The position numbers and the translations under genes were made by a program. A stretch of DNA of 64,000 bases from Silene conica (Eukaryota; Streptophyta; Magnoliopsida; Caryophyllales; Caryophyllaceae), in assembly GCA_029255685.2 (NCBI GenBank), contig CM055319.2, positions 20,177,247 to 20,241,246 on the forward strand. Reading direction: 5' to 3'. Under the pieces are notes generated by a model. The model did no database searches and was not told where the DNA came from. It saw only the letters and a list, made by a program, of their open reading frames with translations. This document shows positions 1 to 10,974 of the stretch, piece after piece. Each line of letters opens with the position of its first letter. Position 1 is the stretch's first letter.

Positions 1-483
1 GTAATTTAAAAAAAAGACTCACACTACCCTTTAGCTCACAAAACCTCAACAATTCAAAAACCTCAACAATTCAACTCACCACCCACCGTACCACCACCCA
101 CCGTACCACCACCGCAGCAGCATCACCAACACCGCAGCACCACCAGCACCGTCCGACCCACCACCACGCACGGTTAGTTTTTTTTTTTTTAATTACTCTT
201 GTTAGTTTTAATTAATGTTGTCGTAGTTGTTATTCTTGTTATTGTTGAGGTTAATTATGTTAGATTTGTTAGTTGTAGTGTTAATTGTAAATGTTTTTGG
301 TGTTTTTGTTGTTTTGGTTGTTTTTGTTAATTTTAGGGATTTTGATTCAATTTTTGTGTTATTGTTGTTTGTTGTTGTTGTTGTTGATATTAGTTAGATT
401 GTTGTTAGAATTAGATTTGTTTTAAGTTCAATTTTGAATCAAAAACCGAATGTGAGGGTTAGGTAAAATCGATTCGCGAATGG

Positions 484-782
484 TAGATCTTGGACGTGTG
501 TTTTGAACGTCCAAGGAAGGGTGGGACGTGGGTATCTCACGGCTGAGGTTGGGAGGGACGTGAGGGTGGCACGTCTAGGATAGGGAGGGACGTGGGTTAG
601 GCACGTTGGTGGGGGGGTTGGACGTGGGGTTGGGGCGTTGGGTGGTGGATGGGACGTGGGACAGGGACGTTGGTGGGGGGTGGGACGTGGGGTTTGGGTG
701 GCTAGGGAGGGTTTGGACGTGGGCTTGGGGTGTTGGGTGGGGGTATGGACTTGGGATTTGGGTGGCTAGGGTGGGTTGGGAC
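484..782. repeat. ACGTGG-core repeat array, PMD gene 5' side
   Basis: About ten imperfect units of the type GGGACGTGGG, spaced roughly 20-40 bases apart, with G-rich spacers. ACGTG is the core of plant bZIP (G-box/ABRE) sites. The array lies 270-560 bases upstream of the PMD reading frame, and a matching array lies upstream of the PMD gene in copy 2. A regulatory role is inference. Confidence 0.6.
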
Positions 783-905
783 GTGGGTTCAGGGTTTAGG
801 GTTTAGGGTATAGGGTTTAGGGTATAGGGTATAGGGTATAGGGTATAGGGTTTAGGGTTGGGGTGGCTAGGGTGGGTTTAGGGTTTAGGGTTTTTAGGGT
901 TTAGG
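783..905 (+). repeat. Interstitial telomere-like TTTAGGG/TATAGGG repeats
   Basis: A run of GGGTTTAGGG and GGGTATAGGG heptamers in two blocks (about 790-865 and 880-905), joined by a GGGTGGCTAGGGTGGG linker also found at 700-780. TTTAGGG is the plant telomere unit; the TATAGGG variants show it is degenerate. It sits inside a transposon, so it is not a chromosome end. Confidence 0.75.
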
Positions 906-1048
906 GGATTTCCTCGGCTTTATTTTTACGTTTAGGCCGTATATTTTCAATTTTAATAGTTAAAATTTCTTATTTTAGTTTTTATTGTTTTAGTTTTTTA
1001 TGACAATTTGTTTAATTATATTAATTTAACGTTATTGTAATCTCGTAA

Positions 1049-2983
1049 ATGCAGATGTCTTACAATGAGGATGATATCATGCCTGCGATTGGCCGTACCG
1101 CAGGCCGAAGAGTGACTGGATCTAAGCGTCGTGTCCCGATAGCATCACAACCATCAGCAGCGTCACGGGCTGGTAGGGGAGTTAGGGGTAGGGGTAGGGG
1201 AAAGGGTCTTCTAATAAGGACTCCCGACCCTACTCCCGAGGACGAGCTACACCTACCGAGAGCTTTTTTCAAGGGACCCCCGAGTTAGTAGTTCGGAGGA
1301 CGAGGAGGTTGAGGTTGAGGAGGAGGAGGAGCACGACTCCCAGTTTTTGGACGAGGAGGCAGCCGATGGACTAGCTAAGGTGATCGTACGTGATGGTAGC
1401 GGCCGATACAGGCCATTTGTGGAGAGTGGTGCCTCTAGTAGCACGGGCGGGAGGAAGAAGACTCCGGATCTTTCCTGGCGTCTACAGGGTCCGGTTGTAG
1501 GGGGGCCGTCTGTACTTACTGTCTTACGGAGCTTCGGTGGCCACGTAGCTCGCAGTAGTTGGACGGATGAGGGGAGCGCGAGACAGTGGATCACGTGTTA
1601 CGAGAGGCCGGGCGCTATGGAGAAGATGGGTAAGTTGAGGGTCCGCTCCGCGGTTATGGATAGAGTTGCCGAGAGCGGGCTTGATCATCTTAGGACCTAT
1701 TTGACCACCGGGTTGGATGAGAACCTTATTAGTGCGTTCGTCGAGAGGTGGCAGCCGGACACCAACACTTTCCACATGCCGTTTGGTGAGATTACGATAC
1801 TGCTGCACGACGTTCACAGGATCCTCGGCATACGGGTGGATGGCGCTAGGGTTATGGACGAGGGTACGAGGGGGGAGAGTGGTCTGAAGGGGAAGTTCGC
1901 GGCCTTGTTTGGCATGGACGTGGCGGCCGTGACTGCACCCCTTTACAGGGGTGGGGGGATTTTGGTGAGGAAGTTGATGGATGTTGTGGAGAAGGGGAGC
2001 TAGCAGGACTCCCTACGGGCGTACATGATGTTGTTGGTTGGACAGACTTTGTTCACCGACAAGTCCAGCGATCGGGTTGTCGCTCGTATGTTGCCGTTGT
2101 TTGATGATTTAGATGATATAGGCGGTTATGCTTGGGGGGCCGCGACATTGGCGTACCTGTACCGACAGTTGGGGATGGCTTCGCGTAGGGAGGCAGCTGG
2201 GGTTAGCGGTTGTCTGCCGTTGCTTCAGGCTTGGATATACGAGTATTTTCCGACGTTCAGACCTCACTCGGGATATTATGTTAAGGGACGACCACTTGTC
2301 GAGGCTTGGTCACGGGTTCCTAGGTTTAGGGGAGATGAGGGGTTGTTGGAGCAGCACAGGCAGAGGTTGGACGGGCTGAGGGCGGAGCAGGTGACGTGGC
2401 TCCCTTACGGTGTTAGCCCACACAGGGGTTGTCGGAGTACGCTCTACTCGGGGGTGATCAGGTTTATGGATATAGTGGAGCCGTACCAGCCTGATAGGTG
2501 TCTCCTTCAGTTTGGCTATGTTCAGGATCACCCGAACCCTATGCGGGTCCCAGCTGCCGAGAGTCGTCCGGCGAAGCCGGCTCAGGGTTACAAGCTGTCG
2601 TACGGTGATGCTGCTGATTTGGATTGGGGTTTGAGAGAGGCTGAGATTCCGTTGAGACAGCGTCATGACCGGGCTCTGATGCCGTTTCAGTGTGATCCAC
2701 GTTACATGAGTTGGTACAAGAAGATTTCTCACCCATACTTCTACCCCCCCGTGTTGAGATGCTCTCACCCCCTTTCCCCGAGGAGCCGGAGGTTGGCCGG
2801 GCTCTTAGCCGTCATTTCTCGCAGATTTATACTCAGGACCCCGACCAGAAATGGCCGTACGTGCGACGCTTGGTCGATGATATGGAGCGGTTCTACATTA
2901 CGAAGGATGACGCTGAGGATGATCCTGCTGATAATGATGAGGAGGAGGAGGACGATGATGATGATGATGATGTAGTTTACTAG
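1049..2983 (+). pseudogene. Plant mobile domain (PMD / MAIN-like) gene, disrupted
   Basis: It encodes a plant mobile domain protein, the family annotated as MAIN-like or 'serine/threonine phosphatase 7 long form' homologues. Some members act in meristem maintenance and silencing; many travel in transposons. The order is a basic RGRGRGKG N-terminus, an acidic stretch, the PMD core (GLDHLRTYL, FVERWQPDTNTFHMPFGEI, LLHDVHRILGIRVDG), then GGYAWGAATLAYLYRQLG, the RYMSWYKKISHPYF motif and an acidic tail. Three lesions break it: a one-base shift in the C run at 1276-1280, an in-frame TAG at 2001-2003, and a one-base shift in the C run at 2744-2750. Translation otherwise continues across all of them. 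Copy 2 (16322-17159) lacks the first shift. The decay looks recent, or two lesions could be homopolymer sequencing errors. Confidence 0.85.
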
Positions 2984-3242
2984 TTTTTTTATGCTTGGAC
3001 TTTATTTGTTGTCTTATGTACGGACTATTTTATTTTTCTTGTGACTTCTTTGTTAGTTTATTAGTTTTTGTATGCATATTTTAATATTTATTAGAACTCA
3101 TAGCTTACATCGGACATGAACAAAAGCACATAAAACATAAATCGTAACTAAAATTTGATGAAAACATAGAATACATTAGACATTAACGAAAACACATCAA
3201 ACATCAAATACAAGTTTACAATACTTAATTATCTTCGGATGA

Positions 3243-3698
3243 CTAAGATGAAGAATCCAGATCTCCTTCGTAATCTCCAGCTTCAATTACTTCAGGTTGA
3301 CTAGCCACGTAATGATCATAAAACATTAAAATGCGCAGACGGACATTACCTAGATTGAACACTCTACCGGCACACAAATCAGATAGTGTTGCGTAGTCTA
3401 TCAAGTTTAGTATAAGCTCGATATATTTAAGGAAATCGCTTCTTAACTTGCGGAACTCCCACATCTTCTCAGTTACAATCTCATCAGTAACTTCATCGTC
3501 TGGAACAACCGGACTGCAGAGGGGGTTACCGTGTAGGATGCCAAAAAGGTTGGCAATTGGAGGATGTTCTACCAGGTCCCAGACAGTGTCACTCGGAATG
3601 ACTAGTTCAAGGCGAGAAACTAGCACTGGGAACTGCGTAGTTATAAGATCGATCCTTAGCTGATAGGCTCTGTTTTTTTGCACGTTTGTGAGAGTCAT
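3243..3698 (-). CDS. Unknown protein in PMD element, 151 aa
   Basis: I do not recognise this protein. It is a single open frame on the minus strand, convergent with the PMD gene and inside the same element. The longest frame starts at 3758, but a TATAAATA box at 3768-3775 lies only 10 bases before that ATG, so transcription should start inside it. The next ATG, at 3698 (MTLTNVQKNRAYQLRIDLIT), is the better start. The product is mostly helical in composition, has no signal peptide or zinc motif, and ends in an acidic DYEGDLDSSS tail. It is unbroken although the neighbouring PMD gene carries three lesions. It could be a captured host fragment or an element-specific accessory gene. Confidence 0.45.
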   Translation of the reverse strand: MTLTNVQKNRAYQLRIDLITTQFPVLVSRLELVIPSDTVWDLVEHPPIANLFGILHGNPLCSPVVPDDEVTDEIVTEKMWEFRKLRSDFLKYIELILNLIDYATLSDLCAGRVFNLGNVRLRILMFYDHYVASQPEVIEAGDYEGDLDSSS

Positions 3699-3767
3699 CT
3701 TAAAAGTATTGATTTTAGTAGTGAATGAGATTGTGGTTTTTGCGATTACAATCAACATGAAAAGCAG

Positions 3768-3775
3768 TATTTATA
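3768..3775 (-). promoter_or_regulatory. TATA box (TATAAATA) of the unknown gene
   Basis: TATAAATA on the minus strand, 70 bases before the ATG at 3698. This places a likely transcription start near 3740 and decides the start-codon choice. Confidence 0.45.
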
Positions 3776-3892
3776 AGAAGTCGTAGTACAACGGTAACAT
3801 TTTGAAATTATAACGGTAACATTTTGAAATTTGAAATCACAACGGTTACAATGCAAATCAATAACTTGAAAACTGACCGCCATACATGGTAT

Positions 3893-4165
3893 GGACGTGA
3901 ATAGTACACGTCCAAACCATGAATGGACGTGTGCTATTCACGTCCACACATGGTGTGGACGTGTACTATTCACGTCCATACCATGTATGGACGTCCAGGA
4001 TTAACGTCCATGCATGGTATGGACGTGAATAGTACACGTCCATACCATGTGTGGACGTGAATAGTACACGTCCATGCATGGTTTGGACGTGTACTATTCA
4101 CGTCCATACCATGTATGGACGGTCAGTTTTGTCGTCCATTCCACGCTAGGACGGCCAGTTTTCAA
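3893..4165. repeat. Array of palindromic GGACGTG-N7-CACGTCC units
   Basis: Nine units spaced about 31-33 bases apart. Most have 7-base arms GGACGTG and CACGTCC around a 7-base loop (AATAGTA or its complement TACTATT), so orientation alternates along the array. The last units are degenerate (GGACGGTCAG). Each unit could form a hairpin or bind a bZIP dimer. The array lies upstream of the minus-strand unknown gene, opposite the array that precedes the PMD gene. Confidence 0.8.
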
Positions 4166-4535
4166 GTCTAATTCAAAATTTCGATTGACTTCAAATCGTC
4201 TATTCTAAGCCTTCTACGATTAATTCAACCTAATTTCAAGTATAAGGCTTAAACATGTAATTCAACAAAAAATAATTGAAAAAAAAAATTTAAGATTTAA
4301 GTTATTATCGATGAATCGTTGTCGTCGTTTGACATTAAATCGTTGTCGTTATATGATGTTGATGTTCGATGTTGAAACCGTTTTTTTGGAATTTACGTTG
4401 TTTTTGTTGTTTTAGTTTCAGAGAATAAAAGGTAGAGAGAGAGAGAGAAAAGGGCAAGAGTTGTCTTTTCTCAAAAAAACGTCAGACGATTTTTCGCAAA
4501 ACGTCGACGACCTTTCGCAACCCCCAAAAAAATTA

Positions 4536-5939
4536 AGATTAGCCTCCAAAATTTTCAACAAAAGTACAAATGAATAAGCGTTATGTATAAATTTAGAAGG
4601 TATTATGAAAACGAGAAGAAAGAAAATGTAAAAATATGATGTTCGTGTTAAAAAAATTATGGCACATTACCCATTTTATTTGAACTGGCTACACCTTATA
4701 CGAAGTATTTGAGAACCTCCGTCAATCTATATATATAGTTGTGAAAATGCGCTCTTGGTTGTAATGGGGATTGGGGAGACAACAATAATGAGATACTTTG
4801 TAGGTGTCGTGTAGGTGTGCTTCCTTCTAAGAACTGTATATGTTGATATCTAGACACGTTTCAATTAACTATGTGACGTAAATTTCACAATTATGTAGTA
4901 AAATTTGAAATATATTCGATTTGGAGTTTGGACGTGTCGTTTTGGTTGGCATCTAAGCACCGTATATGTTGATATATAAACACGTTTCAGTTAAATATGT
5001 AACATGAAATTCAAAATTATGTAGTAAACCATCAAATATATTCGATAAGGTTATCCACGTACCACCTAACGGATAAGTGTCAACCGCACAAAAAAAGGTT
5101 ACACATATCTATTCTCCAGTTGTAAGACAGACAGACAAGATAGCAAATTATTGCAAAAGTTTTAAACCCAGATTTAGAAAGTTGGAAAACCAACATGAAC
5201 TTTTTATATCCTTACTATTCGCATACACATAAACATATGCGTCCTGTGCTTACTTGACAAAAACATACAACAAGTTACATATATAAGTTACTACAGTATT
5301 ATATTACAAGCACAAAAACTACTACATGGCCAACAACAATATTATTGCAAAGCCAACGGTATTATAGCAAGCCGACCTTTGTGACGGGCAGTAAGTCTTC
5401 CTTGTAACGGATATATCCGTCACAAGCTTGTGACGGGCATGTGCATTGCAAAGCCTTGCCAACAACACTCAATTCATTTACCACTCTACTAAACAGGGTC
5501 TTTAAACCCAAATTAACCTATAGCTTCACAAATGATGCATTGATACATATGAGTCGTAGAGACAATTAAGTCTCTACCATCAAGCCTTGGTTGTTATAGT
5601 TTATCTTATGGATGTCCTTTTAATTTCAAATAAGTTGTATGTATTCTCTATGCAAGTCAAATAGCTTACTCTGTAACGTCTCCGGCATTGTAAGTTATTT
5701 TTTTCTCCGTCTGCCACCAAAAAGGGGAAAAAAAACAAATGTTACATTGAATAATAAGCGTAGCCAAGATTGGAATAGATAGCTGATACAGCACAAGTTT
5801 ACAACAAAGGGTCTCTTCTCCTTATTCAATATATATAAACCTAAACATTTACATGCATAGCCACACATCCATAGTCCAAACATACATTGCTACAACCACA
5901 AGGTTTTGGCACTCAGCACTTCATACTAACTGCTCCTTT
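4536..5939. other. Intergenic, no gene seen; 125-bp tandem repeat
   Basis: No supported gene. At 4826-5047 there are two imperfect copies of a roughly 95-bp segment (both contain GTATATGTTGATAT and end near AATATATTCGAT) with a period of about 125 bp. At 5383-5440 there is a small inverted-repeat patch with ACGGATATATCCGT flanked by TGTGACGGGC motifs, resembling a MITE fragment. The part from about 5700 to 5939 is probably 3' UTR of the oxidoreductase gene. Confidence 0.6.
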
Positions 5940-8900
5940 TTATGCTAGAAGCAATATTTTGCCAATGTGCTGGCTGCTCTCCATCAGCTCATGAGCTTCA
6001 GCCGCCTCAGACAAAGGGAAGCTCTTGTAAATCACAGGCTTCACCTTGTTCGCTACGATTGCAGGCCATACCTTCGTCTCAACCTCCTTGATGATACTTG
6101 CTTTCTTCTCCGGACTTCTATTTCGCAAGCCAGCACCTGAAACATGACTTTGCTATGTTATGTAATATGTAGTACTATGATACTATCACATAAGATGACA
6201 AGATTTCCATTGAATCTGACTAAGTATTGTTTTGTTTCTATCAAGTAAACTAGATAAATTTCTCAGTAAGACTTGTGGGAGTAATATAGCTAAATACAAT
6301 GAGAAAGTGCATACAACAAAACAGTCATATACTCATCTCATTAATGTGTTACTCATGACTCGGGTTTCACAACTGCTCGCATGGCATAATTTACACCACA
6401 AAACAAGAATGTACATAAAAGGGAAAATTAATTCAGATTCCAGATCCAAAACTGGAAAATCATGTGTATTCATAATTTTCTATACTATTAACACCCCGGC
6501 AAATTATTTACACCAATATGTAGGACAAGTGGAATTAAATCTATCTTTATCAGAAATCAGCAGTTGATCTAAGCCACAAAGCGGGCTGATACTACCTGAA
6601 AATCTGGCTGCAGTTTCCTTCAAAAAAAAAACCTTGATAACTCCTTCCAATGATTTTTTAGAAGATTTGTACATAGGAGATAAGACAGTCTTCTCAGAAA
6701 ACACAATTCAGTAAAATTTGATACGGTCATAAATTAAGTTTGTGCTCAAGAAATTTTTTCATACCTTGCACTGTGAGCCTCTTAGCAAGGAAGCTTCCAA
6801 GGTTCACTTGTGTAGACACTCCACCTTGAAGGCCGATGATGAAAAGACGTCCATCAAAATTTAGGCTGTCAATATTACGCTGAAAGTAAGCCCCTCCCAT
6901 ATTGTCCAATATGACATCAACACCTGTCCAAGAAACGAATCTACATTACTCTCTTCACCATCAAGCAACCAAGATACATCCCTCGTACGTGAGAGTACCA
7001 GTCTAGATTGAAATGTACAAATTGCATGGGGAACAGTCCAGAACAATGGATAGACTAAATTAGTGTTGTGGCCTGTAAGTGCTGTAGCAGAAGCGTGAAC
7101 AACTATTTTGTAAGAAGTTAAGGAACTGTTTTATGAGATTTGAGCTAATTTCACTTTGGTTGTCTAGCATGTTGTAAACTAATTTTTTTTTAGGATGAAA
7201 CCACATAGAACTTTATTCCTTTTGTACCTTTTCCTTCGGTTTCTTCTTTCACTCTTGCCACAAAATCTTCTGTCTTATAATTGATGCACACATCAGCTCC
7301 AAGATCTTTGCAAAACGCCAATTTTTCATCACTTCCTAGCATAACATGCAAATAGCAAGTGTTGCAGTGAAAAATACTCTGTAATTGGTTTACTCAATTA
7401 TGAATAACAGTATAAAACTACCAAACCTGCTGTAACAAAAACTTTTGCTCCATAATACTTAGCTATCTGAATTGCAAATGTGCCAATCCCACTAGAACCT
7501 CCATGAACCTGAAAGCATTGGTTATCATACTAATCTTGAAATCAACCACATATAACATCAAAACAAACACTGCGTGAAGTAAACAACTGGTATACTTTCA
7601 AACTATTGCAAGTGTTTCACTCTGCTAATGTTCGTGAGTTACAAAATACGGAAATTAATGTAAACATGTCTATTAGGATTATTGCAAATCAAAACACGAA
7701 AAATATTAGGACATAGAAGCTCAAATAATCTCTGGTTTTAATAGTATCAAAGAAGAAGCTAAGGATCTCACCAAGAATGATTCTCCTTCTGAGAGTTTGC
7801 TCATCATAAAAACGGTTGACCAAACTGTACAAGCCACCTCAGGAAAACTTGCAGCTTCTTTAAGAGAAATGCCAGGAGGAACAGGAAGGACGTGCCCAGC
7901 AAGAACAGCAACTTTCTCAGCATAGCCTCCTCCACCAAGAAGCGCACACACCTAAACAATAAAGGAAAAGATGCAACTAAATTTCACTGCATAAACGAGA
8001 CAGACTCCATTTATTCACTATGTATTACTGTTATTAATATGGGTTTAATTAATGAATGGGAACATGGGTTTGTCTCACACTTTTAATGTCTGAAACTGTC
8101 TCTAGGGAGACTAGCTGCAATTAGAATATCATGACAGTTTTTCCAATGTTTCAGTCCACCATGAAGTAAGTTCAGAAACTCAGGTTTGGCATGCCAGTTC
8201 GACAACACACTGACATGGTAAAGTGTAAACGTAAAATTGAATACAGTCTGAGGACCCATACAATAGCAAAAGATTTCGCCAAAGAAAAGCAGGAGAGATT
8301 ATCCAATCAATAAGCCAGAAATCAAACTAACATAGGAGTAAATTATAATCCATTGTATGGGTGTTTACAAGTAATTGATTGCGCAAACTCAAAGTTTCTA
8401 ATTCTTCATAATACCATGGCAATTATACTTCCATTTTACACCTTCAAATAGTTTTTTTTTCTATCAAAGATCCTAATTCTTCATAACACCATGCTAACTC
8501 CTTGTTGATGATAAATGTATTCCAAGCTCCACAATACCACATCAAATACCATCAAACTTTAGTACTCCCTCCATCCCATTTTTATTGTACTCCCTCCATC
8601 CCCTTTCCAAGTTTAGTGAGGGAAAGTTGTGAACCTCCAAAATTACCCCTAGATAATTTAGCTACCACCATTTTCATCCCATTGATATTGTCTCCATTCC
8701 CTTTAATTTAAGGGGTACGATTGGTATTTCATCATCTTTTCTTAAATCATCCCAAAATTGAAAGAGGACAATAAAAGTGGGATGGAGGGAGTCGTTTCTA
8801 ATACAGATCCTAAAAAAGAGGCATAGTTCACCGACCAGGCAATCTCATAGCTACAACTTGTTGATTATAAAATCTGTGCAATAACCTACATAATAACCAA

Positions 8901-9851
8901 CAAATACCAGCTACATAATGGCCAACCGTGTGAGCTTCTGGTCTCCAACAAAAAAATTATCTCAACAACCGGACAAGACTCTCTAACCACCACCACCACC
9001 ACCACCACCACCCCGTCTCATTATCCCGCTATATCTGGTGTTGCGATCAGGCAAGCTAACGGAAGCAACAATTCATAAGTGCTAAACAACACAAATTCTC
9101 ATCTGTTATCACGAGACAGATTGGCGCATATAAGGGGGATAGTTAAATGTGTAACTTTATAGTCATACGGGTTAGTGTAGTTCATATTGATGTAAGACCG
9201 TCTCATAAGAAAGTAAGTGCATAAGCAAAAGATGAGCTGAATATCTCCAATGTTCACTGATCAAATACAGCCTTCAGTTGGGTCATTAACATTGGCCACC
9301 CTACATTAGATAGATATCTTGAATCACTTAACATCTTAGGAGTATCTAGATTACCATAACATGAGTAAACAAACAGAAACCTTACAGTAAAATATTTACC
9401 AGCATAATTCTACCAGTGGCGGAGCCAGGATTTGCCATTGGGGGGGAGGAATTTTATAACAAATTTAGAAACGCCAAATTACAAACAAAAACACAAACAG
9501 CCCATCAACAAAGACGAAGAAAAGCAGAGAAAGATGACCAGTTTATTACAAAATTAGAAAAAAAAAACATTGAATTAAAAGAGTATGAACTTGACTTGCC
9601 TGATCACCAACTTTCCAGCGAGTAACAAGTTTGCCGACTTTTTCGATAATACCAGAACATTCAAGACCAGGATAAGGAGGGGAACCAGGAGGAGGAGGGT
9701 AGGATCCCTTGCGTTGAAGGGTGTCAGCTCTATTAAGGGCAGTTGCTTCTACTTTAATTAATACTTGATCATCTTTGATTTCAGGGTCTTCTACTTGTTG
9801 TAGTTGTAGAACTTCTGGACCTCCTGGACTTGTTATTACCACTGCCTTCAT
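5940..9851 (-). CDS. NADPH quinone oxidoreductase, PIG3-like, 325 aa
   Basis: A medium-chain dehydrogenase/reductase of the zeta-crystallin/PIG3 group, which reduces quinones with NADPH in the cytosol. Six coding exons join in phase: 9600-9851, 7772-7951, 7427-7508, 7228-7335, 6765-6923 and 5940-6136, totalling 326 codons with the stop; the family is usually about 325-335 aa. Start [11 protein letters not shown] at 9851 aligns with the family start; an upstream in-frame ATG at 9926 would add a His/Asn-rich leader, probably 5' UTR. The N-terminal GroES-like fold includes [10 protein letters not shown] and PGLECSGI; the nucleotide fold shows [17 protein letters not shown]; the C-terminus is [20 protein letters not shown]. 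There is no zinc-site set, as expected for quinone reductases. Intron 1 (1.65 kb) has a GC donor (CAG/GCAAGT) and holds MITEs. No lesions seen. Confidence 0.92.
8565..8791. mobile_element. Stowaway-like MITE in intron 1
   Basis: The terminal inverted repeats read CTCCCTCCATCCCA at both ends and continue for about 23 bases with one mismatch; the left end is preceded by TA. CTCCCTCC is the hallmark of Stowaway (Tc1/mariner) MITEs. A second CTCCCTCCATCCC starts 25 bases inside the left end, suggesting one MITE inserted into another or a duplicated end. The right TA is mutated to TC. Confidence 0.8.
8986..9013 (+). repeat. (ACC)n microsatellite
   Basis: About nine ACC units in intron 1 of the oxidoreductase gene. 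Confidence 0.85.
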
Positions 9852-10020
9852 CTCTTTCGCTTTCTTTTGATGATGATGATTGTGATTGTGATTGTGATTG
9901 TGATTTGTTATTTCTGAGCTTCTCAAATGGGAATCTGGGAATATTGGATAACCTCACCAGTTCTCTTATTACTTGCAGTCTACCAGGAGTGGTGACTGGT
10001 GATGGGTAGAATGTCTTCAC

Positions 10021-10974
10021 TTATCTATACCTGGCTCGGTTTTAAGTCGGATTAAGATCATTACTTTATTCTAACATAACTTTTTTACCGTCACAAGGGA
10101 GATTTGCTATAAATAGGATTAAAAATGCTATAAATAGAATTAAAAATGAAGTACCTCATCGATATTGTCACTTACATAATGTGAGAGTAACAGTATCACG
10201 TCTTCATTATTGCCACTTACTTAAATGTGGAGAGACATTACATTTATATATGGAGAGACACTATTGTCTTTAGCTTGTGACAGAAATATCGTTTTCAATG
10301 AGAATTTGTGCTTAACAAAAGACTAAATTTTTCTCAAGTCGTTCTCGTCTAAAATAATAAAGTAGAATCTTGAGACCACTTTATAATAAAAAAAATCACC
10401 AAAGGCCGTATGGACCATTATGATCTCATTTGACCATAAAATGGTTTCATAATCCGTTACTAATATTTCAAACAAAAATAACCCAGCTAAAACAAAAAAT
10501 TTGCGATAGTACTCAATAGTGTTTGTTTAAATCTATGAATATGAATTTTTGATTTTATAGAATTGTATTATGTCGGATTATTATTATAAAGAAGTGACTA
10601 TAAAATTTCTTTGCATATCGAATCTCAGTTGGTTCTGGATTGATATTTCATTATAAAAAAAGAAAACACTTATTGGCAGTAAACGTACTGTACCATCAAT
10701 TTTTACAACATATAAATGCTTCTAAAAAGCTAATTGTCTTACAATAATTGCATCGGAGTAAACATTTAAACGAGTTATTAGCTTGCGCTTGAAATATTCA
10801 AGTTAATCTATCATTAGACTTCCATAGAATTTTTTCGGCTTTGTCATGAACTAACTACAAAATTGAAGCTCTAAACAAGAAGTCTCATCCAGCATGAACT
10901 CTTCTCCCAGCACCTAGCAGCCAGCTAATTGAGGAGTTGAGGACCCGATCCCACACTTGTAGCCTGATCGTGCA
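10021..10974. other. Intergenic, nothing recognised
   Basis: AT-rich sequence between the 5' end of the oxidoreductase gene and the 3' end of the next minus-strand gene. No ORF, RNA gene or clear repeat seen. The part just below 10974 is probably 3' UTR of the next gene. Confidence 0.5.

Larger units (their letters stand above)
1..4535 (+). mobile_element. Mutator-like element, copy 1 (PMD gene carrier)
   Basis: The right end, about 4440-4530, is inverted relative to the left. Read inward from 4530 it runs through a CGTCGACG core, an ACG-plus-T-run segment and an AAAAGAC motif. The first 40 bases of the window show the same inner motif (A-run, GACTCACACTACCCTTT), so the window opens just inside the left terminal inverted repeat. 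The same terminus recurs at 18060-18165 at the upstream end of copy 2. Inside are the PMD pseudogene (plus), an unknown gene (minus) and two ACGT-core repeat arrays. No transposase is visible. Long terminal inverted repeats plus a PMD cargo fit a Mutator-like element; the 9-bp target duplication cannot be checked because the left edge is outside the window. Confidence 0.6.

Noticed and set aside
606-806. Gly/Trp-rich 66-codon ORF
   Set aside because: It is the translation of the G-rich ACGTGG and telomere-like repeats; composition is purely repeat-driven.
783-905. True chromosome end
   Set aside because: Short, degenerate, and inside a transposon with genes continuing on the right.
3893-4165. 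CRISPR array
   Set aside because: Units are palindromic with no unique spacers, and the genome is a plant.
9416-9625. 69-codon ORF starting [10 protein letters not shown]
   Set aside because: It lies in intron 1 and overlaps exon 1 of the oxidoreductase on the other strand. The start (GTGGCGGAGCCAGGATTT) resembles a common plant transposon fragment, not a gene.
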